The notes: a model not told the origin generated them from the letters alone. A DNA stretch of 64,000 bases from Euryodendron excelsum (GCA_033060915.1 CM065394.1:38388501-38452500); one strand, 5' to 3'; shown: positions 1-13,265, counted from the stretch's first letter. Numbers and translations: made by a program.

Positions 1-984
1 GTAAATTGTACGGCCAATGCTAAACTCTGATGTAACTCTACCATGCAAGTTTCTAAATGTTTTGGTGCAGAGAGTGACACACTCATTTTAGTAGGTGACC
101 CTCCTTTAGTCCTTTACACCCTTGACTTTTTCTATATTGGAGATGAGAAAAAACAAGAGACAACCGACACTGATCTAGACCATGCTACCACAAATTATTT
201 CCAACATCTTATTGGGGACCCACCTTCCGATTTACATCCCTTTCTTATCCTTCTATAAAGCCCGGAGGGATCGACTTCAGGACCATGGCAAACAAAGCCA
301 GCAAATGCTCTACTCTATTGTCAGTCAATAGGACCCTGTTTGGCCTTATCTTCTGGGGTTTTACATACATGTAACGACTTGTCTTTCCACGTGTTTTGGC
401 TTCATTGGATTTGTTCCTTACCTTGTCCCAGACAATAATTAACTCTTACGTCATAGGCCTTTGCTTTTGTTAAGTGGGCCTTTGCCTCACCCACCGAGTT
501 TAATGTGGATGCAAACAAAAGATTTTGCGGACCAAAGAAAATGATAACCCCTACTTCCGACCACACTGAAGATACCTCTAAAGATGATAATGCAAGTCAA
601 ATAAAATGATAATTACACTTTATGAACATATGACTTTGTGATTTGAAGTTATTTATAGAATAGAAAAAATTTATTAAATTTAATAAAAATTTTATTATAA
701 GAATATTTTTATTATTTTAAATTTTAAATTAAAATATTAAAATAAATGATTGACCCTTTTATATTAAAATAAAAAATTATATTTTCAAATTTATTATTAT
801 TATTTTAACAAACTATTATTTTAATTTTTTAATTTAAAATATAAAATAATAAATATATCTCTATATCAAAAATTTTTATTAAATTTAACCATTTATTTTC
901 GTATATTTTATAAATAAGCCTAAATTACATATGATTTTCAACTTTAGGGAGAGAGAGAGAGAGAGAGTGGGGGGGTTTACTAAC
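1..984. other. AT-rich left edge; probably the PME intron
   Basis: No convincing gene is seen here. If the pectinesterase is intact, this stretch is its first intron and runs off the left edge. I looked on the minus strand for the conserved second half of a PME catalytic domain and did not find it. Positions 600-940 are almost pure A/T. A short GA-repeat followed by a G-run (about 950-975) lies next to the splice donor. The 71-codon open frame at 43-258 (+) has no recognisable family and no gene-like context. Confidence 0.5.
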
Positions 985-2107
985 CAACTGTGGCAGAGTT
1001 GAAGGTTGTGCTTCCATCTACTACATTTCTACTTGCAGTAATGATGGTAGTCGTTCTGCCATCTCCCATGAACATTATGTTAGTCTTCTTCTTAGGCACT
1101 TCCACATTTTCCCTATAAACACCTGCCTTAATCCTTATTACGTATCGATTACTACTCCCCTCCGGTGCGGCCGCCACCGCTGCCGACACCGTCCTATAAT
1201 CTCCGCTGCCATCCGCCGCCACTACCACGTTAGGAGTCACAGTGGAAGACTGCAACAGCCGCCTATCTGCGGCGGACAACCACTCCGGCCACCCACTACT
1301 TCTATCCTCCTCTTCCTTCAGCTTCCTTCCGGTTAGCTTCAGTTCCTCGGCAATATCTGTATCAGTCATGTTCTTGACCATGGCCAAGTCATTACTGCAC
1401 ATCTTCTCCACATGAACTTCACCATTTAGCAACAAGTCCCGCACGTGCTTGTCGGATTCATCGTGAGAGAACCCGTCGAGGCACGATTCTTGGTTGGTAA
1501 TTGTAGAACTCAAAAGGGTTTTAAGATCATCTGCGTGTTGGGATAAAGATTTCTTGGTTGGGTACTCCTTGACATCTTCCTCAACCTTGCGGAGCTCATC
1601 GAGTGTCTCGTCGATCATCTCGAGACAGTCGTGAAGAGCAGCCTTCTGCCGTTTCGACAGACCCTTCTTTTTGGTGTAGAGCTTTTTCACGGCGAAGTAA
1701 TTGTGTTCCACGGCCGTGATCGTGAGGTTCAAAGACAACATAATCACATCTTTCTGGCTCGACACTTTCTTGCTCATTTCGGGAACACTAGCAACGGCGG
1801 AGTAGCATAAATCAGGGTACAATGTGCTGCTACATGAGGATTTGAGAATGGCATGACTCGTAGAGGCTGTAAACTTGTCGTCGCCGGAGTTGTGGTTGCG
1901 AGAGTTAACTCCGGCGAGGATGCCAATAACGGCGGATATAAGTAGAATACAAGCAAAAAGAAGTAAGAAAAGCTTCTTACTCCTCTTAGAGACCGAAATG
2001 TGCTTGCCGGAATCTGACATTCCGGCGAAGAATTCTTTGATGTGGGTCATAAATTTGTTTGGGATTGACAGAGGATAAGGGAGTGGTGGGGGAAAAGGTT
2101 TGTACAT
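985..2107 (-). CDS. Pectin methylesterase with PMEI pro-domain, type I, first exon only (PME2/PME3-like)
   Basis: First exon of a type I pectinesterase, which de-esterifies cell-wall homogalacturonan after secretion. The visible 374 residues are: a basic N-terminus; a signal-anchor segment at about 46-67; a PMEI pro-domain at about 84-240 with cysteines at 92, 101, 161 and 209; subtilase-type processing motifs RKLK (261-264) and RRLL (282-285); and the start of the catalytic domain (VAADGSGDY at about 296-304, GVYRENVEV, MGDGRTTTIIT, SRNVVDGSTTF). The exon ends after SATV at a good donor (G|GTTAGT on the minus strand, phase 1), where PME genes commonly carry an intron. The catalytic Asp and Arg residues would be in exon 2, which is not visible. 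Met20 is a possible alternative start. Either the intron is at least 984 bp long or the gene is truncated. Confidence 0.9.
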
Positions 2108-2160
2108 GGAGGATTCTTATCAGTGACTACAAGGAGTATTTCGTCTTTTGCCATTCAACT

Positions 2161-2185
2161 CACGTGAAACTATCGATGACACGTG
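2161..2185. promoter_or_regulatory. Two G-box (CACGTG) motifs upstream of the PME start
   Basis: Two perfect CACGTG palindromes lie at 2161-2166 and 2180-2185, about 54 and 73 bp upstream of the PME start codon. CACGTG is the core bound by plant bZIP and bHLH factors and overlaps ABA-response elements. They may lie in the core promoter or the 5'UTR because the transcription start is unknown. Function is inferred from the motif only. Confidence 0.35.
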
Positions 2186-2912
2186 AATGATGGGTTGATA
2201 AAATATTAAGTGACCGATGAATAAAATTACGGCAAATAAGCAGTTGATATTGATAATGGTAATTTGGTTTTTCGGGAAAATATTTTCCAAATATTAGGAA
2301 TTAACAATGATATAACTTTAAGTATGAGAAAGAAATCCTTAGTAGTTAGAAGATAAACTAAAAGATCATTTGAAATGCACATAAATTGATTTAAACACCT
2401 TTAATAGCAGTATAAAAAAAATATTTTTGAGGGTTTTTTTTGTGATGTTAGCATCAAAAACTGACACTATATACCTCTGATAAGAGAACTAAGTTTTTTT
2501 AATTTTATTTGAGGCTTATTACTTGCAACCTAAAACTGACACTTTTTGCTATATCTGGCTTTTTAAATATATAATCAGACCTTTTCTTCTAAAAGCTCTA
2601 CAGCTGTACATCCACAAAGAATGTAAACTGAGATTTGGCTTTTTCATGAAGTTTCCCCACGAGGGTAGGTGACTATTGTTGCTGGCATTATACACATTTT
2701 TCGATCAATGGGCCAGTGGTCGGCTTCGATTCCCTTCACCTTCGCGTTCTGTTATGCCTAGTAATTATTTACGCAATTGCACAAAATTTATATAATTTTT
2801 TATAAAAATTAATCATGTACAAATTTAAAAAATTAATCGATTAAAAATTTAAAAACCTTGTAACAAAAAATAGATAAAAAATATGTTTGTTTACTTTAAC
2901 TAAAAGATAATA

Positions 2913-3459
2913 AGGTTAATTATATTTTACATTCTTATAATTTACACAAAATTTTACTTTAATACTTTTACTTTTAATTGTAATAATTAAACTCTTACAC
3001 TTATAATATATTACAATACCAACTGTCTAATAACTTTCATTTAGAAAATAAATAAAAAATTCACATATAACAAACGCGTTGCCTTTGTCAAAGAACAAAA
3101 ATATAAAATTATACTTCTTTCTAATAATCTATCACAAATTTATTTAAATCACTCTAAAATTCTGAGTGTAATCAAATTTGTGATTGGTATAATATAATTT
3201 AGCTTTATCTAAAAACTCTCAATTCAATTCACGTGCAATATATGAAAGTTTTTTTAAATAATAAGTAGTTAGATTTTACATATTTATCTTTTCAAAAATG
3301 TCATGAGATTATCACATGCTAATTTTTTGTTAATTTCTCAAATAGAAAGTTGATATTGTAACAAATTAGAAATGTAAGGATTTAATTATCACAATTAAAA
3401 GTAAAAGTCCTGAAATAAAATTTAGTATAAAGTGCAAAGATGAAAAATATAATTAACTC
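2913..3459. mobile_element. Foldback MITE with ~150-bp terminal inverted repeats, Mutator-like
   Basis: The first about 150 bp, starting GGTTAATTATATTTT, is matched imperfectly by the reverse complement of the last about 150 bp, starting GAGTTAATTATATTTT. Both arms share a block reading ACTTTTACTTTTAATTG. The flanking 9-mers are AAGATAATA (2904-2912) and AAAATAATA (3460-3468), an 8/9 match. Long inverted repeats plus a 9-bp target duplication fit a Mutator-like MITE. No coding capacity is seen. A related single arm appears to lie at about 49810-49930. Confidence 0.65.
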
Positions 3460-6400
3460 AAAATAATATATAGGGGTTGTTTGATCAATTGGCTTATAAG
3501 CCATTAACTATAAAATATAAGTTACTTTTAAAAAGCTACCTTTGAAAATATTTTTATTTTTAAAACGTGATTAGATATAAGTTACTTTTTTAAACCACTC
3601 ACACTAACATATTTTAAAAAAATTGTAAATCTAAACCATAAACTATTAAATAAATTATATCTAAACACCCTGTAATAAGTGAACAATTACACACGGTGCA
3701 GGGACTCATTACTACTCTATGGTAAATTTTGGCTATCAGCCATATAGGAGGGTCTCTGTCGACTGTACATGCATATGAAAATCGATGGGGACTAGTTAAT
3801 GCAATTTTCTTCCATGCAGGGTGGATGGATAAGATTCAAATAATATATTATTGTACTGTATTTATGACCATCTTGTATGCAATTTATTCCCACGGGCCCA
3901 ACAAATAATGCAAACGCAGTGAAATTATATATATCTACAGTACAGAGCATTTATTTATGATGGCTTCCTGCCAAAATTTCAGAAACAATTATTTTTAATT
4001 TCAGAAACAATTTTGGAATTTAGTTTTAGGCACAATAATAATTATTTTTAGTGTAAACCCGGTCCGACCCTACACCGCCCGCCCCGCCCCGCCCCGCCAT
4101 GTCTATCTCTAGTTTGATGTGGCTCATGAACTGAGTCTCTAGTTTGTGTTTGAACCTGGGTTTTGCTTGTGCTAGCTAGCTAGGATGACTTCCTCAATTT
4201 CTCTTTCCATTTTCAAGTAGTTGCACTTTCGCAAGAAATTAATACATAAGCAACCATTTGTGAAATGTATATACATATATTTATCCATAATTGGAGTAAA
4301 TTTGGAAAAGTATGTACTAAAGTAAAAAAAAAATTGTATAAAAATCCCTCCCAGAATAAATTTCATATGAAATTTTTTTATTAGATTATGATTGTATAGT
4401 ATCACTCTTAATTTTTTTTTATGCTCAGACTTGATGCTAGTTATCCATATGAGATACAATGAACACCCTTGTCATTCATACAAGATTAGTTTGACAAAAA
4501 CAAAAGCTGTCCGCTAATGGGCCCGCCCTTTAGTTTTTAGTTTGAATTGTCCTGTCACTTCCCTTAGAGACTGTTTGAAACTTAGAGAAGGACAAAAAAA
4601 AATTTATTGTTTGCTATTTTTTTTATTTAATTTTATAAAAATAAATATAATTAATTAATTAATTAATTTAAAATTTTCTCTCTTTTTTGTATCTTTTTCT
4701 TTTCGTTTACTCTCTCTTTCCTTCCTTTTCCTCTCGCCAAGTTCCAATGAGGCTGTTAATAGGTACGGTTAGATGGATAAAAAAAATAACAAAGATTGTC
4801 TGAACAACACTACCCGTTTGGAACAATAAGGTAGCCTAGTAGTCGGTTAACCCTTACGCACACTGAGATATTAAGTCCAGTTAGGCGAATCATTATTTAT
4901 ATAACGCTGAAATAGTTCAGATGGATGAAGTTGGTAGAAGTTAAGTCACAAGTATTGTGGGTGCCAATGCGAGTGCAAGAGTGAGAGTACGAAATATCAT
5001 TTATGAAAATACGAGAGTGGGAGTGTCTTAAGAGTATACATATGTATACATAATTACTAGCGTGCACGGAATTTATATATTCAAAAATATATAATTAAAT
5101 AAAATTATACTCGTTTTTAATTTTAAAATTACATCAAAAATTTAATAATGCGTAGAACTCCTTTTTTATTAAATAGCATAGTGAATATTGTGCTAAGCAC
5201 ATGTATTCTATATAAAAATAAACCACCTTCCTACAAAAGAATAATTTAAAAGAAATACAATTTGAAAGAATCATGTAGTGAATCCAATACGTGAGATGAA
5301 TCTCGAGAACATGAGATCAGGATATCATATCGATTCCCACCTATTATTTGGAAGAATTATAATGTGAAAGAATCACAATTTATAAAATTTCTATGTGATT
5401 TGTAAATAACTTTATATGGTTCTTTTACAAAAAGATCAGTGAAATTAAAGATAAACTTTAAGAATATGAGGGACATGATAGAAGTGGGATCTCGGTGGGA
5501 TTTTTTTCAAATTTGTTTTATATGGAATACGGGAATTAGATAGAGATTTTAGGATTTTAAATTTGATTGCATAACCAATTAATGAAAGATGAGTAATTAT
5601 AGTCATCTTTTATATATATATATATATAGATAGATACAGATATATCTGTATACATATTGAAATTTTATATCCCAAGTGACTTTTTTTTGTATGATTTTTT
5701 CCCCTCCTATTTGGATGTCTTCGTATGTAACATATATAGTTGTAGTTATAGGTTATAAATTAAATGCACTACCAATGAATATACTAAATTTTAAATACCA
5801 TACATAGCTTCCCTAATCATTTTTTCTTTGGTAACTCAAACTAATTAAAATTGTTTTCATAGGTAATATTTTAGATCTTATAATTTCTTAAACTATCTCC
5901 ATGTCTAATAATTTATCAACTAATTAATGCTTAATTTTCTCTCTCATGCCCCTTTTCCACATTTTCATATATGAAACCACTTGTAAGAGTATCTGGATGC
6001 AAATCTTTTTTTTTTCCTATCATGATGTGAATCTAAATTTTAGATACGTATTCAAACCTATATATTTCCCCTATCGAACTCTCAATCAAATCTTAGACAT
6101 TACACTGTTATGACATAAAGGTGAAAGTTAAAATTTGAAAAGGCAAAAAGTATAAAAACACATGAAAGAGCACAACACAAAAATAATTCAAACAAAGATG
6201 AGTAAAATTGACGCACCACATATATACATAAAAAGAACTCATGACGCATCGAAACTAACATGCATCCATAACATATCAAATAGGTCAATACATTCTTTTC
6301 TTGTATTTTCACCAAGTTGATGCAATACATGAAATGTTGGTCCACATTGATGGCCTATGCATCAGGCACACTTATAGTTTGTGTTCTGCTAATCACAAAA

Positions 6401-8027
6401 TTGATCAATAAAATTGATCTTGTCTTCCCTTTCTCTAGACATTCTCAATAGAGGAAGTGTAGCCAATACCACAATAAAACATCAAATTAAAATCTTGCAA
6501 ATTCACAAAAATTAAGTCAAAGACTAATAGATTCTACAGCAACTTCAGCCTTGCCATCAAATCTATTTGGATTTTTCTTCCTGTTGGCTTTTAGTTCTTT
6601 TTAGTCTTGGGGATTGTTAAATTCCTATATAAAATCAAACATGAAATATATAGAAATCTTTAGATCCATGAAATACACAAATTATGTACATTAGATTTTT
6701 CATGAACAAAAAATAACTTAATAGACTAATTTTAAAGAAGACTCGCAAATAAAAACAACCATTTATTATCGAAAAATGAAACACCAATACCAAAAAAGCA
6801 AATGATTGAAAAAAGAGAAAAAAACACAAATTAAAAAGATTATAAACGGATGGATCTAACCTTGCTCTAGAAGAGAGAGTGAGAGAGATAAATACAAAAC
6901 ATATATATTGGCAATATTTAGAGTGAGATAAGAAAAACAAACGAATCATAAAACCCACAAAGATGAGAAAAAAATTAACAAATCATGAAATCCTTATGTT
7001 TATACCATTCTTATACAATAAATAAATAAAAACATTTGCCTTACGATCAACCACTTGTGAGAGTAAGAGTGAGAGTTAGAAAGAAATGAACACAGGGATA
7101 GGAGGAAGAGAAGATTGTAGAGGGGATTTATAAGTGTTTTTATGAAAAATAGGGTTTTAAGAGATATTTTAGGAATCATATAATAGGGTTTTTAGTAGAG
7201 ATTTTCGGAATCATATAATCATTAATTTTTCCTTTTACGTTTAGAGATTTTATTTCTTTTATTACTTAGGAGGGAGGCCAGTCGACAAGCAATTATATTT
7301 GATTGCAGATTTTATTTCTTTTAGTGTTGTTGTTGTTTCCATAGATTAGTTCTTTGGTTTTAGTTATTTGTTTGTTTCTTTATCAGTAATTAACTCCTTT
7401 AATCTTTTCCTATGATTGTGTTTTTATTTAATTATTATTTGATTTGTTTTTTTGTTTTCCTTTATAAGAAACGGAGAGAGGAGTCTGATTGGTTAAAAGA
7501 GCTTGATACGCCACATGGCTTCCTAATATTTTAGGTTTTTTGAGAATTTAGAGATGAATTTTTGAAGGCTTGAGAGTCTTTTACTACATTTGCATATGGA
7601 TATATTAAAATATAAAATTATAGGCATACACACATTATTTAAATAATTTTTAATTTTTGCATTCATTCGAAAATACGTAAATTTATAAGATTTAAAATAA
7701 AGAAACAAAATAGCTATTTTTTTTACTAAATTACAAAAAAAAATTTACAAAACTTTAATTAAAAAAAATATTATTATGTCTTTTAAAACCATAACAATAG
7801 ACAATTATTAGACCAAATTAAAATTAAAAAATTTGACTATTTGAGTTCAATGATTTGACCATTTGAATTCATAGATATGATAAGAATTAGTTCGTTATTT
7901 TGAAAACTAGAGCGCAATCTATTCATCTAATCAAAAGGGCTAGACATTTTGTAATAAGAGAGAGAAAAAAAAACTTTCAACTTTTCGTTTGGGTTTCAAC
8001 CCAAAAAAAAAGGGCTCTCTTTTGCAC

Positions 8028-8519
8028 GGAAAAAAGTTTAGTAGTAAGGTAGTATGAGATTTTTCAGTAGTTATGTAAATTAGATTTTCTTATGTGTTAT
8101 TTACTGTATTAAAAATATTTTTATTAATTACAAATTCATGTTAATAATGTAATAAAAAACCTCATATCCCAATTTAATTGAAATGAGTACTAAGCAGTTA
8201 GTCCTACCTGACTACTTGACTTTTTTTCTTTTTAGAAAAAAGTCTAGTGGTTAAGTAGTACTGAGTACTCGATGATAATCCCTATTAAACTGTGACATGT
8301 GGTGTGTGAATACATCAATAATCTGAGATTATGGAGTAGTGGAGAAACTTTTTAAAAAAAAATACCACATTATAAAATTTGATAGGATGTTTTCTTAAAA
8401 ATCTCTCCACTACTTCACAATATCAGGCTGCTGATATATTTACACACCACGTATCACTATTTATATGAATTATCACTGAGTATTCAGTACTACCTAACCA
8501 CTAAACTTTTTTTTTTTTC
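8028..8519. mobile_element. Two adjacent foldback elements with related ends
   Basis: Positions about 8237-8519 form a large inverted repeat. The left arm (AAAAAAGTCTAGTGGTTAAG, then GTACTGAGTACTC) matches the reverse complement of the right arm (AAAAAGTTTAGTGGTTAGG, then GTACTGAATACTC) over about 130 bp, including a shared GTGGTGTGTGAATA-like block. A second, more diverged pair with the same terminal theme spans about 8028-8234. The boundary between the two is uncertain, and they may be one nested structure. No target duplication could be assigned confidently. Confidence 0.55.
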
Positions 8520-8919
8520 TCTCCCTAACACAAAAGCAAGTTATCACTTTTCAAGGCCGTCAGTCTAAGATGATTAGTATCCTATATCTTCCACTTTCAA
8601 CTTATTTGGAACTTGGGAGAGGTGAGGAGAGGGAAGGAACAAAAGAAAAAATTTTGTGTCATTGTGATTACAAGTAGATGTCTAATTGTCCAAACGATAA
8701 TGATAGTATCTTGTACCTGAACTGGTGGCTCATTTTTTCTAAGTAATAGGGAAGAGGAACAAAACATCCACCGAAAGACTATACTGAGACAAAGATGGGC
8801 TGTCAAGAACGTAGAGGAGGTAGGATGGGCAGTTGGTCAGATCTAGTATGGATCGTACATGGACGGTAGTTGGAGTCGGCGGCTCTCCTAGGGTTCCCTC
8901 ATCTGAGATTATTGGAAGG

Positions 8920-9202
8920 GAGAAATTATTTAGTAGTTTCGAAATATCATGTCAACATAATAATGTGGTGTACCCAATCAATTAAAAATAAACATATATT
9001 CATATTTTAAATTGATTGACCTAATTTTTAGGTTGATTGGCTTAATTTTTAGAATAATAAAAATAACAACTTTCTTAAAATTTCATATTTATTACCCATA
9101 TAGTTAAGTTGACAAAAAATACATGATTTTTATATTTTTAATGGGTTGGGTACATCACATAATTATGTTGACGTGGTATTTCAGGCCTACTAAATAATTT
9201 TT
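8920..9202. mobile_element. Foldback MITE, same family as 31569-31853
   Basis: Begins GAGAAATTATTTAGTAG and ends with its degraded inverse (CTACTAAATAATTTTTT). The inner arms share AATTAAAAATAAA and (A)CATAATTATGTTGAC-type blocks. The internal sequence and ends match the element at 31569-31853, showing a dispersed family. The flanking 9-mers ATTGGAAGG and AGAGAAAGG are only a 6/9 match. No coding capacity is seen. Confidence 0.6.
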
Positions 9203-10239
9203 TAGAGAAAGGGAAAGAAAAAAATGAAAGAAAAATTTTAAAGGATAGGAATTTTCTCTAACCATGGTTGTAGAAATTTCTACTACCTTGTGTATGTGGT
9301 AACACATCATTTAACCGTGTATTTGTATATTTATATTTATTTAAATATTTTTTAACAGATATAGTAATTCTATGATTAATGCCTAAAATGTAAGGAAAAT
9401 ATAAGTACATTAATAATACAATTTTAATAGGTAATAGCTTGATATGCTACCATGTACACAGAGCAAGAGAAATTACTCCAAAAAGAAAATCCTTAACTAA
9501 TTTTAAATCACTATCCATCTTTCTCTCCTTTTTTTTCTTTTAACCTTTTTTTTATTTTCTTTACAAAATCAAACAAAAAAATAATTTATTTTATTTTATT
9601 TTCTTCTCTTCTCTTCTCTTCTCTTCTCTTCTCTCTCCCAAGTTGCAAATAGCTTTTTCTCTCTCACAAACACAAGCACAAGGACACTGACACCGTTGGA
9701 CGGTTCTACATACATATATATTGGCTACATCAATATATGTGTAGAGGTTCTTTCTCCTTTTGTACTCATATGCTGTTATCTTTTCACAAGAGATGCAGTG
9801 GTATATAATTGATGAATCATTTGCTTTATGCGGCTCTACTTTTTCCTTGCTCACACTGTCTGTTGCAGGTTTTGTGTAGCTCATCTTCTATTCATGTCGT
9901 CTATTTCTAGAAATGACAGTAATATAACATTTTTCTTTCTTTTTTGTTTCCCCTTTATTTGGATGCTCATTTATATACCATACTTATATTTATATTATAT
10001 ATTATAGCAGAATAATAAAAAGTCTTTGAGATTGAATAATTCAATTCAATTTTTTAAATTTTTTTAATTTTTAAATAACTAATTTTATATGTATCATTAT
10101 AACATTAGTCTAACTATAAATTATAAAAAACTTTTACTTTCTACTAATAATTAGTAAATTTTTGCTTAAAGTTAGGTAATCTTATGTTACTTTGAAAATT
10201 TTTACCTATCTTTTATAATTTTAGAAAGTTTTTCCTTAA

Positions 10240-12900
10240 TTTTTTAAAAAATATTTTTTATTTTAAATTTTTTTAAATCCATCTTTTATAATTTTAGAAA
10301 GCTCCTCCTTAAATTTAAAAATAACATTATGATTTTTATTTTGAATTTCCTTGAATTCTTCTATTATAATTTTGAAAGTTATTGTTTATATTCAAAACTT
10401 TAGAATTTTCTATTCAAATCCTTTTAATTTTAATTTTTAGAAAAACAAATACAAATAATTATATAGTATATGTTATTGCAATTGACTATGAGACAATTGC
10501 AGTTGAAACATTTAATTTTTTTTTTAATTTTTTAATTTTATGTTCCTATTCCAAAATATCCAATCTTGTAGCTTCAATGATTAGTTAAAAAGTAATTTAC
10601 AAACGAAATGAATAATCTCTAAAATTTTATTTTCAATCTTAATTTTTTAAAAATATCATAACCATCAATGTATATTGTATATTATAACAATCGGTAATGA
10701 TATTTCTAAAGCTAAAAATATTGATCCAATTTTCTAACTTATTGGTCTTACTTTATATTTATTTTTGTTTTGACTCTAAATCAATGTGATAAGTTTACCA
10801 AACTTTCTTCAAATATGCTCCTTTACAAAAATTTTAAAGAAAACAAAAAGTAACTTTCAATTTCTGTCATAGGAAGTATACATGTCACAAAATTATTAAT
10901 CATGCATCATTTATTCTTTTGTTATTTATAGAAATCTCTTATTATGGATAAATTTGTCATTTTATTGTAAATACTCATCAATCACATCTCTTTAAATATG
11001 CTTAAAAGCAATAACTAAATTAAATCAAAATATTGACAAACTCCAATGAAACTTAATTTATTATATAATTTTTTTCACAATTAAAGTATAATTTATATAT
11101 TTTTTAGTTGTCTAACAGTGATTGAGTCGTATAACCTCAATAATATAAATGAACCCATAAACAAATTTTTTTAATTCTACCTAAGTTAATATGAAAGGAC
11201 TTTTAAATTTTTATTTTTTTTATACTTTTAATAACTCTAGAATATTCTATTTTAAAAAACATTTAATCAAAATAAAACAAAACTTGAAATGTGCTATAAA
11301 TAATAAAGAAACAATAAGTATCTCAAGTATTTTAATTATGTGAGTCATGTAATTTGATATTTTTAGGTAAGCTTGGACATGAATGTTACAACTATTTTGA
11401 AAATAATTTTTTATGATATAGATACTTAGATGTAGATAAATTTTCAGCTTTAAGTAATAGTTTATAATATATTGTTTAGTAAAACTCATATTAGTAGCAT
11501 AAAGTTTAAAAAAATAATATCAATTCTTTATTTTTATTTAAAATTTAAATTTATTCTCTACATTAAGTTTTTTTAAAACTAAAAATTTTTGTTTTAAATT
11601 TCCTTAAATCCTTCTTTTATAATTTTAAAAAGCTCCTCCTTAAATTTAAAAATAACATTAGGATTATTATTTTGAATTTCCTTAAATTCTTCTATTATAA
11701 TTTTGAAAATTTCTAACTTAGATTCAAAAAACTTTAGAATTTTCCATTCAAATCCTTTTAATTTTTTATTTTTATAGAAATACAAATAAATATATAGCAT
11801 ACATTATTGAAATTGGTTATGAGACTATTAAAGTTGAAACATTTAACTCTTTTTTTAATTTTTTAATTTTATGTCCCTATTCCAAAATATCCAATCTTAT
11901 GGCTTCAATAATTAGTTTAAAAAAAAAATTTACAAATGAAATAAATAGTTTCTAAAATTTTCATTTTCAATCTTAATTTCTTAAAAATGTCATAACCATC
12001 AATCTATATTATATATTATAACAATAAGTTATGATATTTTTAAAGCTAAAAATCTTGATCTAACTTTCCAACTTATTGGCCTTACTTTTTATTTCTTTTT
12101 GTTTTAACTCTTAATCAATATGACGAATTTATCAAAATTTCTTCAAATATGCTCCTTCACAAAGAATTTAATGAATATAAAAAGTAATTTTAAATTTCTA
12201 TCATAGGAAGTATACATGTCAGAAAATTATTAATCGTGTATCATTTATTCTTTTGTTATTTATAGAAATCTTTTATTATTGATAAATTTGTCATGTGATT
12301 GTAAATACTCATCAATCACATCTCTTTAAATATGCTTAAAAGCAATAACAAAAATAAATCAAAATTTTGGCAAGCTCCAATGAAACTTAATTTATTATAT
12401 AAATTTTTTCTCAATTAAAGTATAATTTATATATTTTTAATTATTGAACATTGATTTAGTTATATAAATTCAACAATTAAAATGAACTCATAGACAAATT
12501 TTTTAATTCTACCTATGTTAATATGAAATGACTTTTAACTTTTTCTTTTTTATACTTTTAATACCTTTACAATATTCTATTTTAAAAAAATATTTAATCA
12601 AAATAGAACAAAACTTTGAAATTTGCTATAAATAATAATGAACCAACAAGTATTTCAAATATTTTAATTTTGTGAGTCTAGTGTAATTTGATGTTTTTTT
12701 GGTAAGCTTGACGGTAAATGTTACAATTATTTTGAGACGAATTTTTTACGATATAGATGCATAAATTTGAATAAATTTTCAGCTTTAACTAATAGGTATA
12801 ATTTACTGTATAGTAAAACTCATATTAGTAGTATAAAGTTTAAAAACATGATATTAATTTTTTATTTTTATTTAATAATTTTAAATTGATTCTCCACATT
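10240..12900. repeat. Diverged direct repeat, two ~1.33-kb AT-rich copies
   Basis: Copy 1 (about 10240-11570) and copy 2 (about 11571-12900) are collinear along their whole length. Shared blocks include AGCTCCTCCTTAAATTTAAA (about 10301 and 11633), TCCAATCTT..GGCTTCAAT..ATTAGTT, CATCAATCACATCTCTTTAA and GTAAAACTCATATTAGTAG. Many substitutions and small indels separate them, so the duplication is old. Neither copy has a long open frame, and I recognise no transposon family. Confidence 0.75.
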
Positions 12901-13265
12901 CCGTGCATTGGCCGAAATTATTGTTTTTTGGAGGTTTCTCTCCATTTGCAAACTTCAATATTGACTTGTAATTATATACTTTCTTTTTCTTTTTTTTTTT
13001 TTTTTTTTTTGGGTGGTTTTCATTTTAGATTTGTTGGGTTTCTTGTTGCTTTTCTTGTTCCTTAATTCAGTCATTTTAGTTTTCATTTATTCAATCCTCG
13101 ATGCATTGCAGTAATATGCTCCTGTTGCTTATGTCTCATACATTAGATGAGCACTTGCACCATTGTTTTTTAATATGATTGAATTCTATGACGTCATTGG
13201 CCTCTTTTTCCCTTAGTATTTGTATTTATTTTTGTTTATCATTAGTAGGTTTGCTTATGGTTTCT

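Larger units (their letters stand above)
2186..13178. other. Long AT-rich intergenic region with transposon remnants
   Basis: About 11 kb with no supported host gene. The open frames here are short, low-complexity and lack plausible splice or start context. Listed separately are foldback elements at 2913-3459, about 8028-8519 and 8920-9202, and a 1.33-kb direct repeat at 10240-12900. Other visible details are a short GCCCC-type repeat at about 4075-4098, a TA run near 5605-5630, a TTCTC microsatellite at about 9600-9632, and a T-run near 12988-13012. A possible hAT-type MITE lies at about 3472-3671; its ends resemble inverted GGGTGTTTGG-type termini, but I could not find a clear target duplication. 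Confidence 0.6.

Noticed and set aside
43..258. 71-codon open frame at the left edge
   Set aside because: No recognisable domain, no upstream signals and no match to the expected PME second exon on either strand. Likely chance.
4075..4100. GCCCC-repeat
   Set aside because: Too short and isolated to call a satellite or transposon end.
6100..6958. Hydrophobic minus-strand open frames
   Set aside because: Low-complexity Phe/Leu/Ile-rich translations from AT-rich DNA with no conserved pattern.
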